The notes under the pieces were generated by a model. That model was given only the letters and a program-made list of their open reading frames with translations. It ran no database searches and was not told the DNA's origin. DNA of 64,000 bases, from contig OW285192.1 of NCBI GenBank assembly GCA_935421135.1, positions 12,231,501 to 12,295,500 of the forward strand, given 5' to 3'. Positions 10,483-22,440 of the stretch are shown one piece after another (position 1 is the first letter of the stretch; every line of letters starts with the position of its first letter). The position numbers were made by a program, and so were the translations under genes. Source of the DNA: Bugulina stolonifera. Taxonomy: Eukaryota > Bryozoa > Gymnolaemata > Cheilostomatida > Bugulidae.

Positions 10483-11457
10483 CGAAGCCTTGTTCTAAAG
10501 CAAGTCGTTCTAAAGCAAATCGGTGCACTGCTTGCTGGGCTTTGCACAGACCAACATGCGGATCTTTTCAGTCACGGGAGCACTGCTATGATTGGTTAAT
10601 ACTAAATACAACGACTCCATGTTACATAATTTATTAAAGACCAGCTTTGGTCATTGACTGGCCACTAGTGGACTGGCCCTACGCATTGCCTATAGAGTCA
10701 TGCCAACGAACAATGGAATCGTGTACCCAGCCTCAAGGTGCATGCTTTTAGATGTGTGTTTGCTGCTAGCTCATAGTAAGTTGGTAGCCCACAAGAGGTA
10801 CATTGTCCTGCACTAGTGTTGGTATGCAGTAAGTATCTACAACCTTGTGTACGTATTTGGAGGCCATGAGCGCGTTTCCTAAACAGGCCTAAAATACTTT
10901 GAGTTGCATCTCTGACCATTGTGTAGCCAGTAGCTGGTGACCAGTGACCAGAGGTCCACTCTGTGGCCTATGAGCAGGTAGACTTTGTCTTGTGGAGGCA
11001 TCAAAGGTCAATGTACTAGTTTAGAGTTTATTGCTGCTTAACTTCTTATGGTTAACCCCAGATACATGTACCATACTCTATCATGCAAGTACATGTAGTT
11101 TAGTGAGTTGTACAGTAGGTTATACACTAGTGTGTAGTACATTGTATCCTCAATAACTTTCCTACAAGTAGCATATAAATGAATATCTATTATCCTGACT
11201 GGTGTTTGGCACTGGGTACTGCTATCTGTAAACTATAGATCTCATCTGTACACACTAAATGTTTATCACCCTGTATACTCTCTCATTGCAGACATACATG
11301 TACATGTAATATATTCCAAACACTAGACCGACTGGCATGAAATATATGTCCAAATGTGACTGTATAAATGACTGATGATCATGTATAAATAAATACTCTG
11401 CCTGACCGGCTGTGCTAGCAAGTATCACGTGAGGGAGCCAAGGATTAGCTCTGAGAG

Positions 11458-11465
11458 TATATAAC
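11458..11465 (+). promoter_or_regulatory. TATA box of the HIU hydrolase gene
   Basis: 'tatataac' lies about 100 bp before a strong donor (ctaca|gtaagt, intron from 11557). A matching acceptor (cttgcag, ending 11871) sits two bases before the ATG. The simplest reading is a TATA promoter, a short noncoding exon of about 70 bp and a 5' UTR intron. Confidence 0.5.
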
Positions 11466-11872
11466 ATGGTGTAGAGTGTCTGTACGGTCACAACATCTAA
11501 TATAGAGATATCACAGATCGAGTTACAGTAACAAACAGGTCAGTCATCCAACTACAGTAAGTGTTGGGCACATTTTATCAATATATCTTCCATGCACACC
11601 ATATACCAATACCAATGCTGTTACATTTACTATGCAGTTACATTTACCACATACACATTATTTTGTACAGTATAAATTATCTTATTAATATATTGTTATC
11701 TTATACATTGTATTATCATATAACTATCTAGTATTTTCATGGTAGCATAATATACATGTAGACTATACCCTTTCCCATGTAGGTTTATAAAATACATATA
11801 TTATCTGTTTAATTCTACAATATTTTATGTACAGAGTAACTACATGTACAATACACCCTTCCATCTTGCAGA

Positions 11873-14332
11873 ATGCATAGACTTATATTATCAGCTGTAG
11901 TCATAGCTGTGATATTTACCTTGGGTAAAGCACAGTACATGGTTGATGGCGAAGATAGAAGTGATGGTAATAGTGATGGTCAAAATGTAAGTCACAGGAC
12001 TCATTATATCACAAGCTGTGCCCTAAATTCGTTCACACCTGTAGTTAGTTTACTCTTCATTTTACAACTCAATATTATTATTTCTTAAAACTGTTCACAT
12101 ACATGGTTTTACAGTACATTAGTAACATAATGTAATTGCATTGATATAGTCTAGAAAAGCAACTCCTGGAATGCATCCCCTGTCCACTCATGTGTTGGAC
12201 GTCTCTATTGGACTACCTGCTGCTAACGTTAGTATCTCGGTTTACCGCATTGACTCCAGTGGAACGACATACCTCAATCAAGGGTAAGTCGAGATTTATC
12301 TCCACTTGTATGTTTTGAGTTTGATGATTTAGTTTAGAACCCACAACTCTTACCTTTCTGGAAAATGGTTAAACATGTGTATCTCCTTGACTGTTAATAA
12401 TATACGTGGCACCAAACAGAGCTAGTCAAGGGGCCACCACGGCTCCTAGAGCTGGATATTATTATAGTTCAATATGGCGCAGAGGGAAAACCTTCTTCGA
12501 GACGAAAACCTCCAGGTCATTGATGGGACTCGAACAGCAGTTGATTTTGCAAGCTGTTGTAGGTTATTTATTCTGTATGGTGTATAACATCCGTCATGTT
12601 AGTGATCTATTGCTGTTACTGTATAGAAATAATTGGTATACTGATCGGTTCTCGCTATACTAGCATGTCCTGTTTATAGGAAAACAAATAGTGATGGCCG
12701 ACTAGGTGACCTCCTGACCAATGATGAATTCATACCAGGAACCTACAAGCTTAAGTTTGAAACCGGGGAATATTTTAGACGATGTAGGATTGAAACATTT
12801 TTCCCTTATGTTGAGGTCAGTACAGCTTGGGTTTATTCCAACATAGAAATGATTTCTACTTTGGCTTTGATTTCATTTATTATTTATTTGTATTAAAAAT
12901 TACAGCGATCAAACAATAAGTTGGTAACTTACATGTACATACTATACGCAGTAACTTTTCCTTTATACCTACATGACCTAATTGTACATGTTAGCAAATC
13001 TTAGGCGATCACTTTCAATTTTAGAACGGATTGTTAAATTTCTCAAAGAATTGACCCTCTAATGAATTAAAAAATGTAATAGCTTACATGCAACATAGTA
13101 GGTACAATGTAAATACCGCTGATTGCCTATGTAATCGTATTTTTTTTGCTAGTCAAAGGTGAATAGAATTACAGTGTAGATGCTACATGTAAATTGGTTC
13201 GCATAAACATGGCCAAAATCTCTCATAATATTTGTATCATATTTTTCACTGAACTGAAGTACATTTTGCATTACATTGCACGTTTGCAAACAGTGCTACT
13301 TGCAGTATAAATATTATATACGTTGTAAATATAGCATGTATATTGTAATGGTTTCTGTGATTTGGTGCGGTCGTCCTTGGACGACTACCGACCCAGAAAT
13401 GAAGTGCCTATGAGTGGTAATAGGACTTCGCATTACATGAAAGATCGAGCGGTCTCAGTAGCCCAAATGCTACCAAAGACGACCCATCTGATCCCAAGTC
13501 CGACCTTCAGACTATACAATGAAAGAGAGTAATTCGACCTAGTAGGTGGTTCGCTAAGCGAATGACCTAGTAAAAGGAAGAGAAAGTCTCTGTATCAAGT
13601 ATAGATGTGTCTTTATTGAAAGCCAAGTGTAGACTGAGACAATGAACAGTAAAACAGTGCCCTTTATATAGTATAAGGACTTCCGGCCGACGTGACGTCG
13701 GGAAAAGACGACGTGTGGTCGTCCGGAAGTTGCGTAACAAGATGGCCGCCGGAAGCCCGACGGCCGACCCAAAATAGGTCGGGTTCTACAAAAGTTGCTT
13801 ATAATGGTCCAATTCATGTACAAAATGAATATCAATGGATTCTGAGAGGTCGGGCCTCTGTACATGGGTATAAAAGGCATTAAAAGACTTAGATATAATC
13901 ATATAATCATATACAACAATATAGGAGTAAAGTACAAGCAGATATATACATGTATGCACACAATAATGAGTGTCAGATGTAAGATACGACTTGGCGTACC
14001 ATCACAATATTATACATGTATACTATACATGTATACTATACATGTATGCTATACATGTATAAGATAATTATGTATAAATGATGTGAAGAATGGCTGCGCT
14101 GTCTTTTCTCTAACGTATAGCAATAGCCAATAGAAAAAATATTACGATTTTGAATTTAATTGTTACTGTACACTATATGTTAATTGTTTTGTTGCATGAT
14201 CAATATGCTAGCAAGAGAACATAACTCCAGCTATTGTTGTAGGTTGTGTTCAATATCCAGGCACCAGTAAAACATCATCATGTACCACTACTGTTGAGTC
14301 CATACCATTACTCAACTTACAGGGGAAGTTAA
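11873..14332 (+). CDS. 5-hydroxyisourate hydrolase (transthyretin-like family), with signal peptide
   Basis: Four coding exons (11873-11986, 12150-12283, 12680-12815, 14243-14332) join in phase and give 157 residues. The enzyme hydrolyses 5-hydroxyisourate made by urate oxidase, a step of purine breakdown towards allantoin. Family signatures are intact: PLSTHVLDVS with catalytic His52, SDGR with Arg90, HHHVPLLLSP with His141, and the C-terminal YRGS (154-157) that separates hydrolases from hormone-carrier transthyretins. The domain starts at about residue 46. Before it come a hydrophobic leader (LILSAVVIAVIFTLGKA) and an acidic linker (DGEDRSDGNSDGQN), so a secreted or vesicular product is predicted. 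Most family enzymes are cytosolic or peroxisomal. Intron 3 holds a 663-bp solo LTR in antisense orientation. Very sure of the family; location is inference. Confidence 0.95.
13344..14006 (-). mobile_element. Solo LTR, family 1, copy 1 (inside HIU hydrolase intron 3)
   Basis: On the plus strand it runs from TGTAATGG to CCATCACA, so both ends carry TG...CA inverted termini, and it is flanked by ATAT on each side (a likely 4-bp target-site duplication). On the minus strand there is a TATA-like tatataaag (about 13662-13669) and, about 50 bp further on, AATAAA (13612-13617), the U3-R arrangement of an LTR. A nearly identical copy lies at 35500-36174 in the opposite orientation. No internal gag/pol or second LTR is adjacent. 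Confidence 0.85.
14007..14062. repeat. Short tandem palindromic repeat (tatacatgtatac)n
   Basis: About four copies of 'tatacatgtatac' directly abut the end of the solo LTR. Each unit is self-complementary. Confidence 0.8.
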
Positions 14333-15470
14333 CTCTTACTGCACTTTGAGCTCTTACAGGCTGCATGTGCATTGTCGTATATTCTAATCATAGTCAACTG
14401 AACATGTACTGACTTCTACATACAGGTTTACATTCTACTGATAACTCACATTGTTGTTTTAGTAGAATAGTTTGATAGAGTACATACAAGTATTTCTTAG
14501 CTACTCCTTCCATATAAACAAAATATTGTGTCTACATACATATACATACATAATAATATATGACTTATAATTGATGTACATGCGATGTTGTATGAGCAAT
14601 AATTCCTGAATTCAAGCAGAAAATCATCAGTTAGGATGCACCTGTAGGTATAAAACGTTATAGAAATCATGGACCTGTTCATTAGACTTACAGTGTGTGA
14701 GGTATTATGAATCAGAATATCTACATGAGGACTCTCACCAGTCAGTATAGCAATTTATTATGATATTTGTTACTATTACATGTAGAGTGTCTATATCTGA
14801 ACACAGCATTTCTGTACATGGGTTTATAAAATGTGAATTTAGCACAAGCTTGTGCATTCAACCCCAACAGCAAGTTCAGTATTCTGCCAAACACTTTTCC
14901 CAGATTGTCTGTTCTGTAACATACCTGTCATCTATTTAGAGTTGTTTTACCTTGAGTCAAAACTACAATAAAATATTAATGATCTTTGATATTTGAGTTG
15001 TTTTACCTTGAGTTAAAACTACAGTAAAATACTAATGATTTTTTATATTTGCTCAGATGCTGACTTTCTAGTTAGCTTTAACTGTGTTTCCAATCATTAT
15101 TGGGGTTTCAATAGTGGAGAGGGGGTACTGCTGCCCCAAGTCACACCTCTTCAACCACAAATAATTGTTACCCTGCTGGCTGCAGAAAGAAGTATACTAT
15201 CTGTCTGGCAATGGAAGAGTTACAGCTAACAGATCTTCTAAGTAGAGAAGTTGATTTCTTTTTTCTAAACTGGTGAACATTCAACCAATTGCCACCAACC
15301 TCCTGAAACTTCACTCAGCTAGATTGTAAGAGTTTTATTGGGGTAGCAAAGCAGTTAGCAATATCTTTCAGTCATTCTTTGCATATCCTAATTATTCAGT
15401 TTAGTAGGTCAGAACCTGTCTCATTGTAATACCAAAGTGAATAATTAGAAAATGCATCTAAAGAGCTTTA
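14333..15470. other. Intergenic, no gene seen
   Basis: Flank of the HIU hydrolase gene. It contains a short duplicated phrase (gttgttttaccttgagt at about 14941 and 14997) and a possible polyadenylation signal (aataaaata, about 14968). Open frames here are short and unconvincing. Confidence 0.45.
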
Positions 15471-15474
15471 GTAT

Positions 15475-15645
15475 TGCAACACAGAGAGAATATAACTCCA
15501 GCTTAGTTACATAGAGAGAAGATAACTTTAGTCTAGTGATATATAGAGAAGATAACTTTAGTCTAGTAACATAGAGAGAAGACAACTTTAGTATAGTAAC
15601 ATAGAGAGAAGATAACTTTGAGATAGTAATATAGAGAGAAGATAA
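15475..15645. repeat. ~30-bp minisatellite, array 2 (inverted relative to array 1)
   Basis: Five or six units read 'agagagaagataactttagt' then 'atagtaacat', the reverse complement of the unit at 7888-8330. The open frame across it on the minus strand (repeating KLSSLYVT) is a product of the repeat. Confidence 0.9.
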
Positions 15646-15723
15646 TTGCTTATTCCAAATTTTATACAAGAAAGCAACAACAATTGGTGATACATATTTT
15701 CATATTTTTCCATTATAGGCATA

Positions 15724-16192
15724 AACTAATATACATACACCCCGCATCATTTCATCATTTTACATGTAGCCTACACTGCATTACATATACATGTAGATAC
15801 ATGTATGTTTAAAAAAACTATGATAAATGCATTGAGTAATCGCCCCACATGTTTGTAATCATAAAAACATAATATACATAAATTACTATTTGACAGAACT
15901 ATAATTAGCTGTGCTGTATAAATAGGAGAATATAAACACTTAAGCATAAAGACCATAAATAATGAGATGTCAACTACTGTCAGATACCACTATTTGTAGC
16001 TGGTCAAATAAATTGTGGCTCAACAAAGGCTAAAAAATGTTGTTAATTACTTCCATTATTTGACCAATGGTATGAACCCAAAATTCTTTTTGGTTTCTCC
16101 ATGATCAAAAGAACTATTGCATTTCTCTGCATAATCTACAACTAAACAGGTCATCTGTGTATACTGACTGCTGAGTGAATGAAGCATAATTC
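15724..16192. repeat. Segmental duplication, copy A
   Basis: This stretch aligns along its length with 17597-18060 (copy B); for example both contain 'cgccccacatgtttgtaatc' and 'gatcaaaagaactattgcat'. Copy A is interrupted at its right end by an LTR element. Confidence 0.85.
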
Positions 16193-17015
16193 TGTAATGT
16201 TTTGTGCTAGGGTTTTCCCACGGGTGCCGATGTTAGCACGAGTGGGGGAAGCGCTTGGTAGTGGTAGTGGGCTGCCAAGGTAAACTTCCACACTTTACAT
16301 AAAGAGTGAACAATTAAGTAAGCTCTTGTAGTTATTGTAGAGGACGTAGGCCGATGCTTGGACTCATTAAAGAGCCAAGGGTCGACGTAGGTCTGATGGT
16401 TTAGACTCCGTAGGATTGCAGAAAGTGTCTATGTTGAAGAAGGGGACGTAGGCTCGATGCTAGATTCATTGAAGAATCCGGGATCGACTAAGGTCCAAGG
16501 TTTATACTCGACAAGGAGTGTAGAAAGAGACTTATACGAGTATGAGGACGAGCTCGGGCGCTGAAGATCCAGGGGACCAAGGCTGGAGCTGCCTGCCTGC
16601 AAGAATAAGACTCTGTAGGTTGAGTTAGGAGATGTTGCTTTATTGAAGCGCAATCAACAACTGATTTAGCATAGAAAATGTGCTGGCTTTTATATGAAAT
16701 GAACTTCCGGCTAAAAGGGCCGACAGGGGGTCGGGCTGTACGATAAGGTATCGTCCCCAGAAATTGCACAACAAGATGGCTGAAAGTGCCCGAGGTCCGA
16801 CCATCAAAAGGGTCGGCCATGCACAAAAAGTGCTTACAACAGTAGGAAAATGATTATATATAAATATGAGAAATATCCATGACATCGGCCATCAATTATA
16901 ATAGGCAAAAGACTTGGAATATAATCAGATGATAAATGTACTTGCAATTAATAGTGCAATTAGATACAGGCAAATACAAGAGACCTGATTGGTTCATTAA
17001 TAACAATAATACACA
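16193..17015 (-). mobile_element. LTR, family 2, copy 1
   Basis: About 0.8 kb aligning with 20042-20740; both contain 'gaatccgggatcg', 'gagttaggagatgttgcttt' and 'aagggtcggcc'. On the minus strand a TATA-like tataaaag precedes caataaag by a short interval, as in an LTR. The GC-rich 'cttccgg/tcggg' block is also seen in LTR family 1, so the two families may be related. The ends (TGTAATG...ACACA) are approximate and I see no clean target-site duplication. Confidence 0.7.
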
Positions 17016-17035
17016 CTAGCCAAGCGGTAATTGAC

Positions 17036-17078
17036 AGTAGGAGTTTTGACCAGGTCAGGACTCCTACTGTCACCCCAT
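17036..17078. repeat. Inverted repeat 'gacagtaggag...ctcctactgtc'
   Basis: Perfect 11-bp arms around a short loop. A related sequence without the left arm occurs at about 18998-19050, so this is likely part of a small repeat family. Confidence 0.6.
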
Positions 17079-17339
17079 TTAACTTCGACATCTATGGCAG
17101 GACATTTCTAATCTGACAGGCACAGATGTACATGCATAAATATGTTAGGTCATAGCTCTCTTACCTGAGATTAATTATAGAAAGTAAAGCTGGTAAGTCA
17201 TTTTTATTCCATACAATATTTCCCACTGCTTCGTGGAACCTCACAAAAGTTAATTACGAAATTAATATCAATTATTATGTTAGGCCTACAACTGTTCACT
17301 CATAACTTTATATTCAATTATTTTGGGGTAAGTACACAT

Positions 17340-18075
17340 AATCACAAATTAAATAACCACTAGGCTATCATAGATCACAACCTGTGCATAGGATAAAATC
17401 TACAAACCAAGGTAGACACCTTTCAGATATCAGCTCTGAAAATTGGCAATTCATTTATATGACCTACAATCCGATGATCGTCCACCCCATGATTGTCCAC
17501 TCCCAACTCTATATCTCATGACTTACATGACTGTAGATTTTGACTCAAAATGATACAGCAGGTTGGTACGTACAGTGTAGGTGCCATTATGAACCTTGTA
17601 GGCATAAAGTGATACACATACACTGCACATTATTTCATTATTTTACTGCATTATATATAGATATAGTTAAAAAAACACTGATACATTGAAAATGCAAGAA
17701 ATATCGCCCCACATGTTTGTAATCATATAAACATAATATACATAAATTACTATCTGACAGACTTAAATAGCTATGCAGTATACATGTAATAGGAGAATAA
17801 AAACACTTAAACATGAAGACCATAATAGTGAGATGTCAACTACTGTCAGATACCACTGTTTGTAGCTGCTCAAATAAAAATTGTGGTTCAACAAAGGGTA
17901 AAAAATGTTGTTAATTACTTCCATTATTTGACCAATGGTATGAGCCAAAAATTGTTTTTGGTTTCTCCATGATCAAAAGAACTATTGCATTCCTCTGCAT
18001 AATCTACAACTAAACAGGTCATTAGTGTATGCTGGCTGCTGAGTGAATGCAGAATAATTCAACATAGAGATGGAC
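17340..18075. repeat. Segmental duplications, copy B of 15724-16192 and copy of 21898-22142
   Basis: Bases about 17597-18060 align with 15724-16192. Bases about 17345-17600 align with 21898-22142 (shared 'ggcaattcatttatatgacc' and 'cagcaggttggtacgta'). The end, 18000-18075, aligns with 21425-21495. This marks repeated exchange or duplication within the 15-22 kb interval. Confidence 0.8.
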
Positions 18076-18080
18076 TACAC

Positions 18081-18415
18081 CAGTTCTCAACCTTTTTCAT
18101 GTCATGGCTCATTCTGCTTAATCCAAAATACCTATAGCCCAAAAAGTCAGACTTGAAAGTCAGAAACTTCTATGGCTTATCTGATAGCTTGCATCAGATA
18201 GCCAGTTGACCAGTATAGATCATAGGCAATGCCTTGTGTACACAGATCCCTGGTCAGTTACAGTATTTAATAATTGGTCAAACATTAAAATGTATTCAAT
18301 ATATAGTTATTATATATAGTTATTATTTGGTAAGTGGTGGCCCCCCTGAAAGGTTTCTATGGCCCTTTTACTGTAGCCCCTTGGGGCGCCTCTGGACCCC
18401 CCTTGAGAACCCCTG
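18081..18415. mobile_element. Non-autonomous hAT element (MITE) with paralogous empty site
   Basis: The element begins CAGTTCTCAACCTTTTT and ends CTTGAGAACCCCTG, imperfect terminal inverted repeats of hAT type. It is flanked by gactacac (18073-18080) and ggctacac (18416-18423), an 8-bp duplication with one mismatch. The duplicated segment at 21477-21510 has the uninterrupted sequence 'agactacactaactttgac', the expected empty site. There is no ORF inside. Confidence 0.88.
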
Positions 18416-18423
18416 GGCTACAC

Positions 18424-20041
18424 TAACTTTGACACAGTCAACCTATAATTATCTGTAATTTTAAATACTAGTACCATTCAGATTAGTTGACAAAGATTAT
18501 ACTTTGTACAGTGTTCCATACAATATATTTCCTGCTGCTCCGGGTCCATGTGAAACCCAACAAAGCTATTTTTAAAACATTGGCACAGTTTTCGTGCGTG
18601 TAGGGCTACATGTTGTGCCAAGCACGTTTTCATTCCTACGTCACTAGACTGGATTAATTTATAAAATACTTTATTCATGCTCACCACCAGAATCGTCCTG
18701 TTGTAACATTCTATCAACCTGACTATTAGTACCCTCAGTTCCTTTAAATTAAATTGATTTCTCATTAAAAGCAACACTTCACAAGAGCTCTGGAGGATTA
18801 CCAATAATGTAATATATCCCTGCTGGGATCTGAAATCAACAGTAAAAGCATGCAATGTAATGGAAACTTAGCATTTTTTGGTAAAAGTGAAATTTTGAAA
18901 GTATTGTAGGACAGCGTCTATCATCAGAGCCAGGAGGAGACAATAGATTAATCACTCTCATGGAATCACTACTCGGCAGACACATACTGAATATATTAAT
19001 GGTGACCAGGTCAAAACTCCTACTATCACTCCATTTAACTTTGACATCTATGGCAGGACATTATTCATGTCATGTACATATTGTATTAAAATAACTATTA
19101 TGAAGCTTTATAACAGTGTAGCTACTAGAGTTGAACCAGTAAATAAAATGGTTTCATTAAACCAATTTCTATGACTCTATCTTCATTATAGAAATTGGTT
19201 ATTAAAGTTGCTACTAAACATGAAACATTAGATAATTTTCCATTACTTAGCATCAGAATTTTCTGTTGATTTGTTTTCTTCCTACTTGGCTAGTTCAGAC
19301 CCTGGCAGGGATATTGTGTGAAAATCTGTTAGTAGTGATTCCTCTTGTCAAGTGTTGCTTTTAGCTTTCGGAAATGAGAAATCATTTCACATATTCACTC
19401 AAAGGTTTTTGGCAACAGTAAGTTTCTATAATTTTGAATTACGTCAATTATCACAAAATGAAGCTTTTTATTGTATAGGCTGGGGGTACAGTGAACAGTA
19501 GTCCACTTTACCCCAGTTCAATGGACCACTATACCAAGTCTAAAACACTGAATGAAAACCTGAAAACAGTCAAAAATATTTTTATTCCCGTTTCAGTTGT
19601 AGAAACAGACAGAAATACCCAATGTCCATACATAGTAATAGATGCTTGTCTTTTACAGCCATATACAATGAATAAGCGAATTATGGAAATGCTTCACTTT
19701 TAACCAATATCATCATTTTTCATCTCTCTCAGCTTCCCTTCCATTCTTCCCCTCGGTAATAGGGACAAGCATTATGTAGCATCAACTGATGTTCAGTAAA
19801 ACTCTAAAATATCATTGCCGTAGAAGTGGTGTAGACCACACACTTCATAGCCAATGACCAATCACGGTTTTGTTTATCCTGCATCCAGGTAAAAAGTGAC
19901 ATGTAAATAAATAATTATATGTTAGATTGATTGATAGCTATAAATGTAGCAAGAAATAGTAACCACTTTATAATAGCGTAGGTAGCCCACGCTATTTTTA
20001 TAGCCTTGAAGTTTCATGGAAAGAGAATTATGTGATTGTCC
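18424..20041. other. Repeat-rich intergenic stretch without a supported gene
   Basis: It includes a second copy of the 'gaccaggtcaaaactcctac' repeat (about 19009-19065) and a perfect 13-bp inverted repeat 'aaccaatttctat...atagaaattggtt' (about 19158-19202). The longest open frame (125 codons, minus strand, 18478-18855) shows no family I recognise. Confidence 0.4.
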
Positions 20042-20740
20042 TCTAATGTTTTTCTGTGTAGGGTTACGTACGAGTGCCGATATAGCACGAGTACGGGAAG
20101 TGCTTGGTAGTTGGTAGAGGACGACCAAGGTAACTTCCACACAATACATAAAGAGTGAACAGTTAGTTAAACTCTATGATTGTTGATAAAGACGCAGGCC
20201 GAGGCTAGATTCATAAGGAATCCGGGATCGGCTAAAGTCCGATGATGTAGAACTCACAAGGAGTGTAGAAAGAGTGCTTAAACGAGTATGAGGATGAGCT
20301 CGGCTGCTTAGGTCTAAGAAGACCTGTGGGTGGAGCTACCTGCCTGCAAGAGTAAGACTCTAGGTTGAGTTAGGAGATGTTGCTTTATTAGAGCGCAATC
20401 AACAACTGATTTGATACAAGAAATGTGCTGGCTTTTATACATAAACTACTTCCGGAAAAAGGTACGATAAGGTATCGGGCCGGAACTTACGCAACAACAT
20501 GGCAAAGTTCCGCCCGACGACGGCCACCAAAAGGGTCGGCCTTGCACAAAAAGTGCTTACAATATACCAGTATGGATTATATATAAGTATGGTCGTGTTC
20601 TGACACATCGGCCCCAAGAGTATACAGGTAAAAGACTTAGAGAATACAATCAGGATAATAGGTAATTGCACACATAGTATAGTTGAACCATGTAAGAAAT
20701 GCGACAGCCTGATTGGCTAATAATAACAATATAAAGCACA
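20042..20740 (-). mobile_element. LTR, family 2, copy 2
   Basis: It aligns with the copy at 16193-17015 in the same orientation, with numerous substitutions and small indels. The minus strand keeps a TATA-like and an AATAAA-like signal (complement of ctttatt, about 20382). The 3 kb between the two copies lacks gag or pol and holds unrelated duplications, so I do not read them as the two ends of one provirus-like element. Confidence 0.7.
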
Positions 20741-20743
20741 TTA

Positions 20744-21255
20744 CCCTAAAAGCAGATACATTTTGCCAGTTTTAACTTTTGCGAATTTCGAGGCAAATAA
20801 TTTCCATCGCTATTAATATCTGCTTTCAAACTGATTTAAATAATTTCTGGTTTAAACAGACCATACATGCAGCTATATAGCTATATGATACATAGTTGAA
20901 TATTTTACAAAGCAGCAAGTATTTGCTATAACATAATTGGTAAGTAGCCTAGAGTAGGAGCTTAATCAGAGGATTTTTTAACAAGCTATGGTAATTACTT
21001 TACCTCACAGGTGGGTTTACTGCACTACATAGGAGTCAGCTGTAGTTTTGTACTGTATGTAAGTGAGTTTTAAATCTGAGTAAACATAGAGCTTTGCTAA
21101 GCTTGGTTTTAATGCTGAAATATGCTTAAACATCAATTTTGGGACTTAAACAAATTTCACGATAGGCCAAACTCGCTAAATATTTCTATCGCAAATTGCT
21201 CCAGGATTAGCAAACTCGCGAAACTTTCTTCCGCAAAATATTTCTGCTTTTAGGG
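20744..21255. mobile_element. MITE with 'CCCTAAAAGCAGA' terminal inverted repeats
   Basis: The left end 'ccctaaaagcaga..cattttgc' and the right end 'gcaaaatatttctgctttta' plus ggg are near-perfect inverted repeats of about 23 bp. Both are bordered by TA, as expected of Tc1/mariner-type insertion. No transposase ORF is inside the 512 bp. Superfamily assignment is inference. Confidence 0.75.
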
Positions 21256-21424
21256 TATGTATACAGCAGTTGATTGTGATAGTAGATAATAAATGTAATG
21301 TCCATGCATGTATAAGATTATATATGAGAGTCAATGTCAATGCATGTGTGAGATATTGGAACAATGTCAAGCAGGTGTAGGTTCCATGTATAAGGTTATT
21401 AGCACAAGTTACAGTCCATGTATA

Positions 21425-22142
21425 ACCTACAACTAAACAGGTCATTTGTGTAAGCTTAGTGAATGCAGTATAATTCAACATAGAGATAGACTACACTAAC
21501 TTTGACACAGCAGAGACCCAAAACCCAAAAATACTCACTCCAACCCGGGTCAAATCACGGACAACAGGCCACACAAACAACACACGAACTGCCCACATAG
21601 AGCAAACAAAGAATTCACTACGCTTGGCTCAAGATGTTGCCAGGTCAACAGGAAGTTAAAATATTTATTTTTCACTAATCAGTCTAATTTTTTTTCTCCT
21701 TATTCATGAATCAGTAAGCTTGAGTTTAATTGGCTACATGTATAATATATGCAAGTAGCCAATAATTAAGAAAACTTCCCTATAAAAAATGCCGTTTTTT
21801 AATATGCAGTTAATTATAACACTAATATTAGTTATTAAGTCTACAACTGTTCAACATAACTACAAGTATTTCACATAAAATTAAGAACACATAATTAAAA
21901 TTGAACGATCACTAGGTTACCATAGAATGCAACCTGTGCATAGAATAAAATCTACAAGCCTAGTTAGTCACCTTGCAGATACCAGCTCTGAAAGTTGGCA
22001 ATTCATTTATATGACCTACAATCCGATGATTGTCCACCCCATGATTGTCCACCTCCAACTCTTTATCTCGTGACTTACCTTGAATGTAGGTTTTGACTTG
22101 AAATTCTACAGCAGGTTGGTACGTAGGTGCTACCATGAACAA
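21425..22142. repeat. Segmental duplication copies, including the hAT empty site
   Basis: 21425-21500 aligns with 18000-18080 plus 18416-18440, without the hAT insertion. 21898-22142 aligns with about 17345-17600. The stretch between (21500-21897) is AT-rich and holds no gene I can support. Confidence 0.75.
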
Positions 22143-22440
22143 CCTAACTAGTAGTACATGTAAATGTCCAGAAATAACAAATGAAAAGTGAGTGTTTAAG
22201 AAAAGTTCAGCTTTGATGCTACTACAATACCTTTGATGTCCATCTATTTAACATATTATACCTACATGTAACTGTGAAGAACTTTTTTATAGCTCTTGAC
22301 AACCCAATGAAAGGTTGCAGTAGGTAGCTGATCTCCCAATCTGGCTAGCTCCCAGAGAAAGTTAAATTGTGTCTGTTTATTCACGTACCAGTCTGAAATT
22401 GGAGGAAGTTGCTACAAAACAGTATAGGAGTCTAGTGCAG

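Noticed and set aside
12406..12663. 85-codon ORF between HIU hydrolase exons 2 and 3
   Set aside because: It lies in an intron bounded by good splice sites that restore the conserved protein; no recognisable domain.
16193..20740. Two same-orientation LTR copies as ends of one full retrotransposon
   Set aside because: No gag, pol, primer-binding site or polypurine tract between them, and the interior contains duplicated host-type segments and a MITE.
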